Part shown: in pieces, positions 11,718-22,509 of the stretch
Layout: every line of letters begins with the position of its first letter
Position numbering within the stretch: position 1 is the first letter of the stretch
Assembly (NCBI RefSeq): GCF_030272615.1
Contig: NC_081412.1
Span: 102,228,796 to 102,292,795 of the forward strand
DNA from: Cryptomeria japonica
Taxonomy: Eukaryota > Streptophyta > Pinopsida > Cupressales > Cupressaceae
Length of the DNA stretch: 64,000 nucleotides
Direction: 5' to 3'
Made by a program: the position numbers and the translations under genes
The notes under the pieces: model-generated
What the model was told of the DNA's origin: nothing
The model's input: the letters and a program-made list of their open reading frames with translations, nothing else
The model's database searches: none

Positions 11718-12341
11718 TTATTCAAGCTCAAAAGAAAATAATTTTCCAACCAAAGTATCTATGTTAACAAAAGTGTTAGCCATTGTTCTCATATCATTAA
11801 TTGTAGTAGCCTTCATCTTGTAATCTGGTGGCAAAGCTCTAAATACTTTAGAAACAATCTCATCTTTTCTCAGAGATCCACCATAGCACTGAGTTCCCAT
11901 AACAATTTCATCAACTCTTTCCATAAAAGAAGTAATCCTTTCATCTTCTTCCATCTTCAGATTATCATACCTCACCGGGTAACCATCAAATTTAGTAATT
12001 TTAACAATAGGGTCACCTTCATTCAGAGCCTCCAATTTATCCCATATAGCCTTCACAGATGATTGGTTAGTTAACCCCATAATTTGTTGATCAGAAAGTG
12101 CACTTATGAGTGCTTCTCTAGCTCTACAATCATTCTCAATGTCCTTATCTAAGATTGGTGGAGGAGGATTGCTAGATGTCAGATTATGAGGAGTTTAGCC
12201 TTTCTCTGTGACCTCCTGAATCTCTTTCCCAATACATCTCAAATGATTTTCCATCTGAGTCTTCCATACCCTGTAATTTGTTGAATCAAACTCAGGATTT
12301 TCTCTTCGAAAAACATATGTAGTTGAACTATTAGTTGCCAT
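11718..12341 (-). pseudogene. Copia-B gag (nucleocapsid/capsid, UBN2-type)
   Basis: The likely ATG is at 12341-12339, right after the primer site and a short leader. The N terminus reads MATNSSTTYVFRRENP, followed by YRVWKTQMENHLRC, the usual copia gag start. A stop interrupts near 12200. From 12080 to 11718 the frame is open and shows AIWDKLEALNEGD, RITSFMERVDEIV and ALPPDYKMKA, typical of the copia gag capsid region. Confidence 0.85.
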
Positions 12342-12383
12342 AGGATCTCCCTCAAGTGGTTAAGCTTTTGCAAAGAGGACCAA

Positions 12384-12395
12384 GCTCTGATACCA
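12384..12395 (-). promoter_or_regulatory. Primer binding site of Copia-B
   Basis: The complement is TGGTATCAGAGC, a perfect match to the 3' end of initiator-Met tRNA, the standard copia primer. It lies 2 bases inside the LTR edge. Confidence 0.95.
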
Positions 12396-12397
12396 AT

Positions 12398-13600
12398 TGT
12401 TAGGATAAATGGTGGACAACTGAGAGGGGGGGTGAATCAATTGTCAATAGATTATACAACTTTAAGCACACAAAACCTTTTACAGAAATGCATAAACCAA
12501 ATACCAAAATAGAAGATATAACAATTAAGCATAAACATAAATCACAGAATAATTACCAAACATCCATAGCACATAACACCATGATTTGTACATGGAAAAC
12601 CTAGTAAAGGTAAAAACCACAGTGGGAAGCCTACCCACAGTTAAATAATACTTCTACAATAATTATGTGATTACAATAAGAGGGGCCTGCACATGCAAGA
12701 AGGCAAATAGCCTAGAGTGCACTTCTCATCACAAAAGGAGCCTCATTGACTACAAAACAATTCGGAAAGATGAATGAAATGCAAGAATAGAATCTCATAT
12801 GCCTGAGTATAGTTCTAGTTAAGCTCAATACTAAAGGTCTTAAACCTCTTTTACAAACCCAATTCGATCACCTATGATCAACCAAAACCTCTGCATATGA
12901 TTACAAATTTATTCGTACATAGATAATCCCATAACCCACATACCATGATCTACAAAGAGACCTTACATTATATTTATACCAACTCGGGACCTAAACAATT
13001 AGGTCGACCACCTAAAAGGTAATACAATAGATCCATTACATAATCCTGCAACCAATGATAAACCAAGTTGGCCTAAGACCGAAACAACAAACCAAACAAT
13101 AAATCCAACCGGTGACATATCAGGAGCATCAACCAACAGGTTACATAAATCAGTCCATAACCTAACAGAATAACCAATAGACCCAAAATAGGTCACCATA
13201 ACAAATGAAACACCATGAACAACTGGAACATGAACATGATAACCATTAGCATCCTGATAACATTCTAGAAGCCACACCAACACCACTTATCGGATTCATC
13301 AAAAGATCTTCAACAAAGTGTTGCCGGTAAAACCCTTACCGGTAACCAAAAGGATTACTAGAACACATGATAGCATCTGGATCATCAAATCACAAACCAA
13401 CTGAATGTGATACACATCAATAACACATGAATAACCAATCCAAACCAATTCCAATGGCTGGACCAAAACCAGAGACAAATCTCCAAATCAACATGATAAT
13501 CCAACCACTCTACCAGAAGCTGGTAGATAGCAAAATAGATAGTGTTGACATCAATGACAAACATCAATGCAACACAATCAATTCCTCCAAATTTCCAACA
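12398..13600 (-). repeat. 5' LTR of Copia-B
   Basis: This 1203 bp repeat is near-parallel to 6649-7858. The + strand edges are tgttagg and ccaaca. Scattered substitutions and small indels separate the two LTRs, so insertion was not very recent. Confidence 0.93.
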
Positions 13601-13920
13601 ACTTCACTGAGTGTTGTAGCCTTTTGGGTCATTATCTTTTGAGCAGTGAGCTCTAGGCAATGTGCCTTAATGCATGTGCATTCCCCATTGTAATATTTTC
13701 ACATACTACTTCAGAGTATCATCTTATTGTGGGTAGGTTCCCACCATGTTTTTTCCACATCAACATCTTGGTGGTGTGTGTTGTGTTCTCAATTTTCTTA
13801 TCTTTGTTATTGTTGTAGTCTATCAAATCTATCTTGTGATTGAGTTTGTTGATCTGGTGAAAACTGAGAACTGATTCACCCACCCCCCTCTCAGTTTTCC
13901 CTCATTGTAAGTTGCCAATA
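13601..13920 (+). repeat. 5' LTR of Copia-C, right part
   Basis: This continues the LTR interrupted at 6648: the first five bases are the Copia-B target duplication. It holds the R-U5 features (gagcagtgagctct, caccatg, tttccaca, and the C-run before ctctcag near 13875) and ends CCAATA at 13920, directly before the primer site. It matches 19945-20267. Confidence 0.92.
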
Positions 13921-13922
13921 AT

Positions 13923-13934
13923 TGGTATCAAAGA
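13923..13934 (+). promoter_or_regulatory. Decayed primer binding site of Copia-C
   Basis: tggtatcaaaga at the iMet primer position has two changes from TGGTATCAGAGC. It lies 2 bases after the LTR end. Confidence 0.85.
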
Positions 13935-13976
13935 TAGATTCTTAGAAAGAAGCTTAATTACTTGAGGATATCTGAG

Positions 13977-15060
13977 ATGGAAAATGGAACTGGAGGTGTT
14001 ATCTTTAAGAATGAGAGTCTGATATTTGATGGAAGTAACTATGCTATATGGAAGAACCAGATGGAAGTGCACTTGAGATGTCTTGGATAAGATTACTCAA
14101 AGATTACAAAGAATGCCTATTCTACTCCTCCAAATGGATTGGTTACTACAGATGAGATCAAGTAAGTTGAACATAACATTAGAGTGAAGGAAGTATTAAT
14201 GAGTGCCTTGACTGATTTACAGATGATAAATGTAATGGGACTTCAAACCGTACATGAGATATAGGAGAAGCTTGATACCCTATATGAAGGAGATAAACAT
14301 GTGAAAGTTGCTAAGTTGTAGAGTTTCAAAGGAAAATATGAGATGTTGAAGATGGGAGAAGATGAGAACACAAATACCTTTATGGCTAAGGTGAATGATC
14401 TTGTCCTAGGTATCAGATGTGCCAGTGGAACCCATGAAGAAGATTAACTTGTTGCTAAGGTGCTAAGATCTTTGCCTCCTTACAAACATAAGGTAGATGC
14501 TATTGATGAGATCTAGAGTGTGACTACAATGACAAGAGATATGTTGGTTGGAAAGATTGTTGCTTTTTGAGTTGTGCAAATTTGGTGAATCACATGGAAA
14601 GACTAAGACAACATTTAAAGAATTTGTATCCGGAAAGCAGAAATATGATCCCGATGAATGCAAAATATCCAAATATGAAAGAGAAAGGAGAGAGATGAAA
14701 GAGAAAGAAAGAGAACTTGATGAGCTTGAATCATTGATTGCCCGGAGATTGCCTAAGGGAGCTGGTAAGTATGATGGAAAATTACCTTTGAAATGTTACT
14801 CTCATAATAAGATAGGACATTTTGCTTCTAGATGTTTGGAGATAATGGCTAAGTATGATAGGCATGATAAATTTGATAAGTAAGATAAGAATGATAGATA
14901 TGAGAAGTATGATAAGCCTTAAAAATCTAACTGAAAGTATAAGAATCAGAAGAATTTCTATTATGTTGATGATGAAGGTGTTACATATGAAGAATCAGAA
15001 GGAGATGAAGTTGTATGTATTGCTATCAAAGAAGATAGACAGGTACCTATTGATTCCATA
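13977..15060 (+). pseudogene. Copia-C gag with zinc knuckle
   Basis: The ATG at 13977 opens MENGTGGVIFKNE, then YAIWKNQMEVHLRCLG, the same layout as gag of A and B. At least seven in-frame stops and a frameshift near 14565 follow. The zinc knuckle reads CYSHNKIGHFASRC, so the second zinc-binding Cys is His. Next comes a charged block of repeated (H/Y)DK(F/Y)DK-like words (14850-14930), shared with Copia-A at 21500-21590. The acidic segment before protease ends near 15060. Confidence 0.85.
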
Positions 15061-16450
15061 AGCTACACTATTGAGGAGAAAGCTTTAGTTGCTAAAGTTG
15101 AAGAGAACGATGAATGGGTGATTGATATTGGTTGTTCACATCATATGACCAATGATAAAATAAAATTTATGAGTATGGAAAACTATGATGGTGGAATAGT
15201 GAGATTTGGAGATGAGAAAGCCTATGTGATCCATGGTAGAGGTTCTATTTCCTTTGATGGTAAGCATAACACTGATGATTTCTTTTATATTGAAGGTTTG
15301 AAGCATAATCTTCTGAGTGTTGGGCAGATGGTTGACAAAGGTTATGATTTACAATTCAAGAATGGTAAATAAAAGATCCTAAATGCCTCCGATATAGAGA
15401 TTGCATCTGGAACTAAGACATAAGGTAACATTTTTCATTTGAATTATAGTGAGAAAGTTGTTTGATTGCTTAGATTGATGAAAGTTGGTTATGTCATAGG
15501 AGAATGTGTCATGTTAATTTTGATTCAATGATTAAGATCAGTTCTATTCAATTTTTTAGAGATCTTCCTAAGATTGTTAAGCTTGCTAATCTGGTATGTA
15601 AGGAATGTCAATTGGGTAAGAAAACAATAATTTCTTTCAAGAGAAAACAATATACATCTAATGGATTGATAGATCTTGTTCATATTAACCTATGTGGACC
15701 TACAAATGTTGGAAGTGTGAGACATATATTTTATGTTGCTAATTGATGATTATTCTAGGATGATGTGGGCTATCTTTTTGAAGGAGAAATCTGAAGCATT
15801 AGACAAATTCAATATATTGAAAGAAAAGGTTGAGACTGAGTTAGGATTGAAGGTGAAATATCTTAGATTTGATAGAGGTAGATAATTATGTTCCGCTAAG
15901 TTTGATTCATTCTGTGAGAAGCATGGGATTAGAAGATAATTATCTACTCCTAGAACCCCACAACAAAATGGAGTCATTGAAAGGAATAACATGATTGTCT
16001 TAGATGCTACAAGAACTATGCCGATTGAAAGAAACATTCTAAAGATCTATTGGAGAGAAGCTATTGGCATTGCTATTTACATATAAAACCAAGTTCATAT
16101 TAAAGGTGATACCGGTAAGACTCATGAGATATGGTTTGGTCATGTTCCTACAGTGAGATACTTCGGAATATTTGGTAGAAAATGCTATATCAAGAGAGAT
16201 GTCGACATAGGAAAGTTTGATGCAAGAAGTGATGAAGGAATTTTCTTGGGATATTAAACAAAGAGAAAAGTCTACCAGTACTACAATAAGAGACTGAGAA
16301 AGATAGTGGAAATTGCAAATGTAAAGGTTGCTAAGGATTATAGAAAAGAGATTAGAGCTTACAAATATGATAATGGTCAGCATGTTGTTCTAAACCCTAT
16401 TCAACCTAAAGAAATGAAGCAAACTGATCTGATATAAACTATTAATGTAG
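15061..16450 (+). pseudogene. Copia-C protease, GAG-pre-integrase and integrase
   Basis: The protease starts EWVIDIGCSHHMTND; the catalytic DSG is DIG here, so it should be dead. The NLLSVGQM segment closes protease. GAG-pre-integrase (near 15480-15590) has stops; CKECQLGKK is intact. The first catalytic Asp of the core is Asn (VHINLCGP). Later parts include FDSFCEKHGIRR, TPQQNGV, ERNN, WFGHVPTVRYFGIFG and KCYIKRD. Several stops and frameshifts are present. This uninterrupted copy is a useful guide to the split integrase in Copia-A. Confidence 0.85.
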
Positions 16451-16459
16451 ATGTTGTTG

Positions 16460-18590
16460 TTGTTGGTGGAGAGGTGCAGTAACCTAAAAATCAAAATAAT
16501 CAGAAGACTCTTAGGTATATAAGATTGAATCATTCAGAAAATCATTTTATTGGTGAAAAAAATAAAGGTACAATGACTTGAAGAAGGTTAGCTATCGAAG
16601 AGGTATGTTTGATTTCTAAACTTGAACCTAAAGATTTTTTTGAGACTTGCAAAGATGAAAATTGGGTGAGAGATATGGAAGACGAATTAGATCATATTAA
16701 AAATAATAACACATGGGAGCTTGTGCCTAGACCTAAAGATAAGAATGTGATTTGTACTATATGGGTATTCAAGAATAAACTGAATAAAGTCGATGAAGTT
16801 GTCAAAAACAAAGCAAGATTGGTATGCAAAGGATATTCACAAAAAGAAGGAATTGATTATGAGGAGACTTTTTCTCCAGTAGCCAGACTTGAAGTTGTTA
16901 GATTGTTGCTTGCATATGCTTCCTATAAAGAATTCAAGGTATATCAGATAGATGTCAAATATGTCTTTTTGAATGGTGATCTTGTGGAAGAAGTCTACAT
17001 TGAGAAACTTGATGAATTTCCATTATCAAATGATGAAGACATGGTATGTAAACTGAAGAAAGCTCTTTATGGACTGAAACAAGCCCCTAAAGATTGGTAT
17101 GCTATATTGGACAAACATTTTCTAAAATTGGGATTTAATAAAGGGACTATTGATAGTAATCTATACTTTAAGATTAAGAATGATAACATCTTGATTGTTT
17201 AAGTCTTTCTTGATGATATTATCTTTGGAGGTGATGATGATTTCAGCATGAAGTTTGTCAGTGATATGGAGAAAGAATTTGAGATGTCTATGATAGGTGA
17301 GATGAAATTTTTCTTAGGTTTGCAAATTTCACAGACTAGAAAAGGTATTTTTATATATCAAACTAAATATGTGAATGAATTGTTGAAGAAGTTTGGGTTA
17401 GATGACTCCAAACCGGTTGGAATTTCTATGGTGACTGGTTGCAAATTATCTAAGAATGATGATTCTTTGAAAGCTAATTAGAGTTTGTACAAATCTATGG
17501 TTGGTGGACTGCTATATCTTAGACTGGGCCAAACATTATGCATGTTGTGTGCATGGCTTCTAGATATCAAGCTGATCTGAAAGAGAGTCATATCACTACC
17601 ACGAAGAGAATATTTAGATACTTGAAGGGGACTATGGATTATAGTTTGTGGTATCCGAAGAATGATGATTTCATGTTATGTGCTTACACTAATGCTGATT
17701 GGGTTGGTGATATTGATGACTGGAAGAGTACCTTCGGTGGTACTTTCCTTTTAGGTAAGAAACTAATTGCATGGGATAGTAATAAATTAGATTCAGTGTC
17801 TTTATCTACTATTGAAGCTGAGTACATTGTCGCTACTGGTAGCTACACTCAAGTAGTTTTGGTGAAGCAATGTTGAAAGATATTTGAATTATTTATGATG
17901 AGCCTATTGTCATATGCTATGATAATTCCAATGCTGTTAACATGTCAAATAATCTGGTGCAACATTAAAAAAATAAACATGTGTCAATCAAATATCATTA
18001 CTTGAGAGAAAAAGTCAGTGAAGAGGAAGTGAAGTTGGAGTATATGTCTACAAAGGAATAGATTGTTCATTGTGAGATTTTTCCAAGATCAAGGGCACAA
18101 TGAAAAACACATAAAGGAGAGACAATATTATGACAAGAACAAACTATATTCTCGTCAATATACAAATGATCAACTGGATTAACCAATACGATGAATATGG
18201 GCCTTCTTATATAGGTAAGGCCAAATGGATATGTGAGCACACAATCATGACATGTGGCTCAATGAGAAACAAGGGTGGGTAAGAAAAAGTAGGAGTAGGT
18301 AGGAGAAATAATATAATATTCCACAAGAGGTGGATCACCCACCAAATGTGGAATGTAACAACAAGATAAGACCACAAAAGGCGGGATTTCTCCTATAAGC
18401 ATCATCCCTATGTACACACTTCCCTAAGTGTTTCATATCCAAACTACGCTGAGATGCATTATCCTAAGTTAACTTAAGTAAAGTGTAATTATATCCTGTA
18501 GGAATAAATAATTACACCGACATGATATTTTCACTAAACCTTTGCCTACAAATACATTTGTCTATCTGAGAGACAAGTTAGGGGTATCCA
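16460..18590 (+). pseudogene. Copia-C RT and RNase H
   Basis: The RT frame 16609-17202 shows [43 protein letters not shown] and LKQAP. A TAA at 17200 precedes the catalytic segment, read as FLDDIIFGG (Tyr/Phe-Val-Asp-Asp altered to FLDD). It resumes at 17248-17481 with GLQISQ and SKPVG. RNase H (17538-18060) has NADW, GGTFLLGKKL, STIEAEY and CYDNSN. The frame is then broken by a 459-bp LTR-like block at 18064-18522, after which DIFTKPLP-type codons and LGVSTPP resume. It is non-functional. Confidence 0.88.
18064..18522 (-). mobile_element. Solo-LTR-like insertion in Copia-C RNase H
   Basis: The inserted block reads on the minus strand from TGTCGGTGTAATTA to CACAATGAACA, so it has TG...CA ends, and it contains a TATA-like stretch (cctatataagaag on the minus strand near 18220). 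It splits the RNase H motif just before the DIFTKP segment. A clean 5-bp target duplication is not visible (tagat on the left, tgata on the right), so the precise edges are uncertain. It is unrelated to the other LTR families here. Confidence 0.6.
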
Positions 18591-18599
18591 CCCCTCCTG

Positions 18600-18945
18600 A
18601 TGAGAACTAGATGCATTGAGTTGCATCAATCCGGTGGATCTCAAACCCTTATCTATCTATTTGGATTAATGAGTTGCTGCTACTTCTTTGGTGGAGTAGT
18701 CTGGGGAGAGATTGTTGTTTTTAGAGGATGTGTTTTAAGTGGGAGAGATTAGTGATTTTTATATCCAAGGGGGAGAGTTCAGTTATCTGTTTTGAGATCT
18801 TTGGCATTGTTGTCAAAGGGGAGAGATGCATATGAAAAATTGTTTTACCTGCTTGATTTTAGGGGGATTTTGTTGGAGATTTTTGTTTCTTTTCATTGAT
18901 CATTTTTCACATACATATGTTGCCATCAATGCCAAAGGGGGAGAT
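18600..18945 (+). promoter_or_regulatory. 3' UTR of Copia-C with polypurine tract array
   Basis: The LTR-adjacent tract AAAGGGGGAGAT is at 18934-18945. Five more purine-rich copies precede it near 18701, 18740, 18768, 18817 and 18861. The first starts about 110 bp after the RNase H stop. Confidence 0.75.
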
Positions 18946-20267
18946 TATTGGACATTGTTGTTGCTAGGATATGTTGTTGTCATTGGTGTCAACATATTCC
19001 TGCTCTGGTGATTGTAGATTGGTTTATTGGGATTATGGTTTGGTGCATGGAGTATTTCTAGTATCATTATATTATCCTATATTGGTTTGGGTGATCCGGA
19101 AGCTTAATTGATCATATCATATGATCCAGTTTTGCAGTTTATTTTTCTGATCAATGCTTTGCAGAGTTCAATATTTCCTCTAGTATATTCTGGTGTGATC
19201 GTATCTTGATCTAAGATTTTGGGATATTGTTTGGGTTGGTCTTGTGTATCTTCATTGTAGATGGTTCATGATTTGGTACTCCACGGGTTATCTTTCTTCA
19301 TGACAATTACTGTTGTTTGAGTATTCTTGAGGTTCAGATGTTGATCGATGAAGATTTGATAAATGGTTTCCATGTAGCTGTTATTGATGATTCTAACATG
19401 CTTGTTGGTGTTTCCTAATCATGTCCTATTTTTTTATTATCTACATTGATCATTGTGTGAGATTTTGGTGATTTTTCTAAACCAATGATGTTCTTCATGT
19501 TATGCATTTTTTCTAGTGGTGTAGCGTGTTGCGGTTGATCTTGGCATGATTTCTGATGGTGATGAGCATTTGAGAATTTGAATTAGGTCCATTTTATGTC
19601 ATGTATATCATTATATTGGTCTGATGGTTGATCTTTGTATCATGTGATGTAATTTTTTAATTGTGAGTTGAGGGTTTAGCCGACCTTGTTGTCAAGGTTG
19701 ATGAATTGTATATATAGGTGATATTATCATGTAATTTAGTGGAAGAAGTGGTGTTTGCATTATCAGAGAGTGGTGTATGTGGGATCAAGTGATTCATCCT
19801 TTAGAATTGTGATTGAGAAGATATTGGTGTTGTAGAGTATATAATTATGCTTAACAAGAACTATAATCATGCATTTGGAGATGTTATTCTTTCACTTCAT
19901 TCTTTCCAGATTGTAGTTTGAATCTTGTTGTAAGTTAGTGAGACTTCCCTACGGGTTGTTGCTTTTCAGATCATTATCTTTTGAGCAGTGAGCTCTAGGA
20001 AGTGTGCCTGAATGCAAGTGCATTCCCCATTGTAATATTTTCACATACTACTGCAGAGTATCATCTTATTGTAGGTAAGTTCCCACCATGGTTTTTCCCT
20101 TAACCAAGTTTTCCACATCAAAATCTTGGTGTTGTGTGTTGTGCTATCGATTTTCTTATCTTTGTTATTGCTATAGTTTGTCAAATCTATTTTGTGATTA
20201 AGTTTGTTGATTCGATGAAAACCGATTCACCCCCCCTCTTAGTTTTCCCTCATTGTTGTTGCCAATA
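18946..20267 (+). repeat. 3' LTR of Copia-C
   Basis: This 1322 bp repeat starts TATTGGACATTG and ends GTTGCCAATA, directly followed by the target duplication GGAAC. It matches the split 5' LTR. Confidence 0.93.
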
Positions 20268-21345
20268 GGAACATGACCAAACCATAACTCATAAGGAGTC
20301 CTACCGGAATCACCTTTTATATGCACTTGGTTGAATGTGTATACAGAAGCGCTAACTACTTCTCTCCAAAAAGTCTTCGCAACATTCCCTTCAATCAACA
20401 TAGTCCTAGCAACATCCAAAATAGTTATGTTCTTCCTTTCAACAACTCTATTATGCTGAGGGGTTCTAGGAGAAGTTAAGTACCTTCTAATTCCATTCTT
20501 CTCACAAAATGAGTCAAACTCACCGGATGTGAATTCTCCTCCTCTATCAAATCTCAGACATTTTATCTTCAATCATGTCTCAGTCTCTACCTTAGCTTTG
20601 AATATCTTTAATTTCTCCAATGCTTCTGATTTCTCCCTTAGAAAAGTAACCCACGTCATTCTAGAATAGTCATCAATCAAAAACATGAAATATTTGTCAC
20701 CTTGCACACTTCTCACTCTTGTAGGACCACACAAATAAGTATGCACAAGATATAATAATCCATTAGATGTATACTGCTTACTCCTAAATGAAATTCTTGT
20801 TTTCTTTTCCAACTGATATTCTTTATATATCGGATTAGAAGGTTTCACAATCTTAGGCAAATCTCTAACAGTTTGTGTAGAACTTATCCTTATCATGCAA
20901 TCAAAGTTAACATCACATATCCTTCTATGCCACAACCAGCTTTCATCTATCTGAGAAATCAAACAAATTTCCTCACCAACATTCAAATAAAATATATTAC
21001 ATTTAGTCTTAGTTCCTGATGCAATCTCTACACCAGAGGCATTCAGAATCTTGCATTTACCATTCTTGAATTTCAAATCATATCCATTATCAATCATTTG
21101 TCCAACACTCAAAAGATTATGCTTCAAACCTTCAACATATAAGACATCATCAATATTATGCTTACCATCAAAAGAAATAGAACCTCTACCATGAACTACA
21201 CAAGCTTTATCATCTCCAAATCTCACTATACTACCAACATACCCCTCCATATTCACAAAATTGATTTTATCACCTTTCATAGGATGCAAACAACCGCTAT
21301 CAATTACCCGTTCATCTTTCTCTTTAATTTTAGTAGCCAAAGCTT
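20268..21345 (-). pseudogene. Copia-A protease, GAG-pre-integrase and integrase N-terminal part
   Basis: The frames 21340-20573 and 20572-20268 adjoin. The protease has RVIDSGCLHPMKGD (DSG kept, the usual His-His altered). GAG-pre-integrase has SWLWHRRICDVNF. In the zinc finger the CKEC pair reads YKEY, and the first catalytic Asp is Tyr (VHTYLCGP), both inactivating. The second Asp is kept (LRFDRGGEF), and the Glu is in VVERKN. The frame ends at GHVP, where Copia-C inserted; it continues at 5658. Confidence 0.88.
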
Positions 21346-22453
21346 TCTCCTAAACAATGGAGCCTGTAGAATTCACAGGTACTAGACTATCTTTCTTGAT
21401 ATCAATAAATACAAAATCATCTTCTAAATTCCCATTCTCTAATTCTTCATTTGTCACACCTTCATCAACATCATAATAACATTTCTTTTGATATTTTTAC
21501 TTCCGGTTAGGCTTATAGGACATATCATACTTATCATGCTTCTCATATCTATCATGCTTATCAAATTTATCATGCCTATTATACCTTGACATTCTTTCAG
21601 GACACCTAGAAGCAAAATGTACTATATTATTACAAGAGAAACATTTCAAAGGTAACTTCCCATCATACTTATCGTCTCCCTCAGGCAATCTCTGAGCAAT
21701 AAGTGCTTCAACATCATCCAACTCTTTTTCTTGTTCTTCAATCTCTCTCATTTCTCTTTCATATCTGGAAACCCTAGATGAACTCTCCCTTGGATCATAC
21801 TTCTACTTCCTGGATGGAAAGGCTTTAACTGCAGTCTCATATTTACCATGAGATCCTCTAAATTCACTCAACTCAAATGCAACAAGCTTACCAACCAGCA
21901 TGTCTCTTGTCACAGTGGTCACACTTTGTATCTCATCAATAGGATCACCTTTAGATTTGCAAGGAGGCAAAGATCTCAACACTTTACCAACAATCTCATC
22001 TTCTTCAAGAGTTCCACTGACACATTTGATGTTCATGACAAGTTCATTCACTTTAGTCATAAATGATGATATTTTCTCATCTTCTCCCATCTTCAACATC
22101 TCATACTTTCCTTTCAAACTCTGCAATTAAGCAACTTTGGCATGTTTATCTCCTTCATATAAGGTCTCTAACTTTTCCCAGATCTCATGTGTAGTCTACA
22201 AACCCATCACACTAGTCATCTCTGAATTGGTCAAGGCACTCTGTAATAATTCTTTAGCTTGTATGTTATGTTCAACATCCTTGATCTAAATTGCTATAAC
22301 CGAACCATTATGAGGACCAGTGTAGGAGATCTTTGTAATCTTCCAATAATCATCTCCAAGACACTTCAAATGACACTCCATCCTATCCGTCCATAGAGTG
22401 TAGTTGCTTCCATAAAATCTTGACCTCTCTCTCTTGAAAACATAGGTTTCCAT
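21346..22453 (-). pseudogene. Copia-A gag with zinc knuckle
   Basis: The ATG at 22453-22451 opens METYVFKRERSRFYG, then YTLWTDRMECHLKCLGDD. Stops occur near 22286, 22200, 22128 and 21800. The capsid part (22126-21803) shows KGKYEMLKMGEDEKISSF and VLRSLPP. The knuckle reads CFSCNNIVHFASRC, so the conserved Gly is Val. It is followed by a charged run of HDKFDKHDRYEKHDKYD type (about 21590-21530) and an acidic spacer before protease. Confidence 0.87.
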
Positions 22454-22495
22454 CTCGGATCTCCACAAGAAGCCAAGCTTCTTTGAGAGGATCTA

Positions 22496-22507
22496 GCTCT
22501 GTTACCA
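22496..22507 (-). promoter_or_regulatory. Primer binding site of Copia-A, one base changed
   Basis: The complement is TGGTAACAGAGC, one base off the iMet tRNA site, 2 bases inside the LTR edge at 22510. Confidence 0.88.
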
Positions 22508-22509
22508 AT

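Larger units (their letters stand above)
6649..13600 (-). mobile_element. Copia-B: youngest complete SIRE-like copia element
   Basis: This complete minus-strand element of 6952 bp has a 5' LTR at 12398-13600, primer site at 12384-12395, gag from 12341, a zinc knuckle at 11510-11469, protease, integrase (10908-9994), RT/RNase H (9775-8225), polypurine tract at 7859-7872 and a 3' LTR at 6649-7858. It lies inside the 5' LTR of Copia-C with a 5-bp target duplication that has one mismatch (AATTC at 6644-6648, ACTTC at 13601-13605). Because it sits in C, which sits in A, it is the last of the three to insert. It still carries several stops and at least one frameshift, so it looks inactive. Confidence 0.92.
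5659..20267 (+). mobile_element. Copia-C: SIRE-like copia element with TA...TA LTR ends
   Basis: This + strand element is inserted in the integrase of Copia-A with target duplication GGAAC (5654-5658 and 20268-20272). Its 5' LTR is 5659-6648 plus 13606-13920, split by Copia-B. Its 3' LTR is 18946-20267. The primer site starts at 13923 and the polypurine tract is 18934-18945. Both LTRs begin TATTGG and end CCAATA instead of TG...CA. Gag, protease/integrase and RT/RNase H follow in order (13977-18560), all with stops. A solo-LTR-like block (18064-18522) interrupts RNase H. LTR and protein similarity show that C belongs to the same family as A, in opposite orientation. Confidence 0.9.

Noticed and set aside
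12384-12395. tRNA gene fragment (GCTCTGATACCA)
   Set aside because: It is the 12-base primer site complementary to the tRNA 3' end, at the expected distance from the LTR; no cloverleaf sequence is nearby. The same holds at 45254 and 53828.
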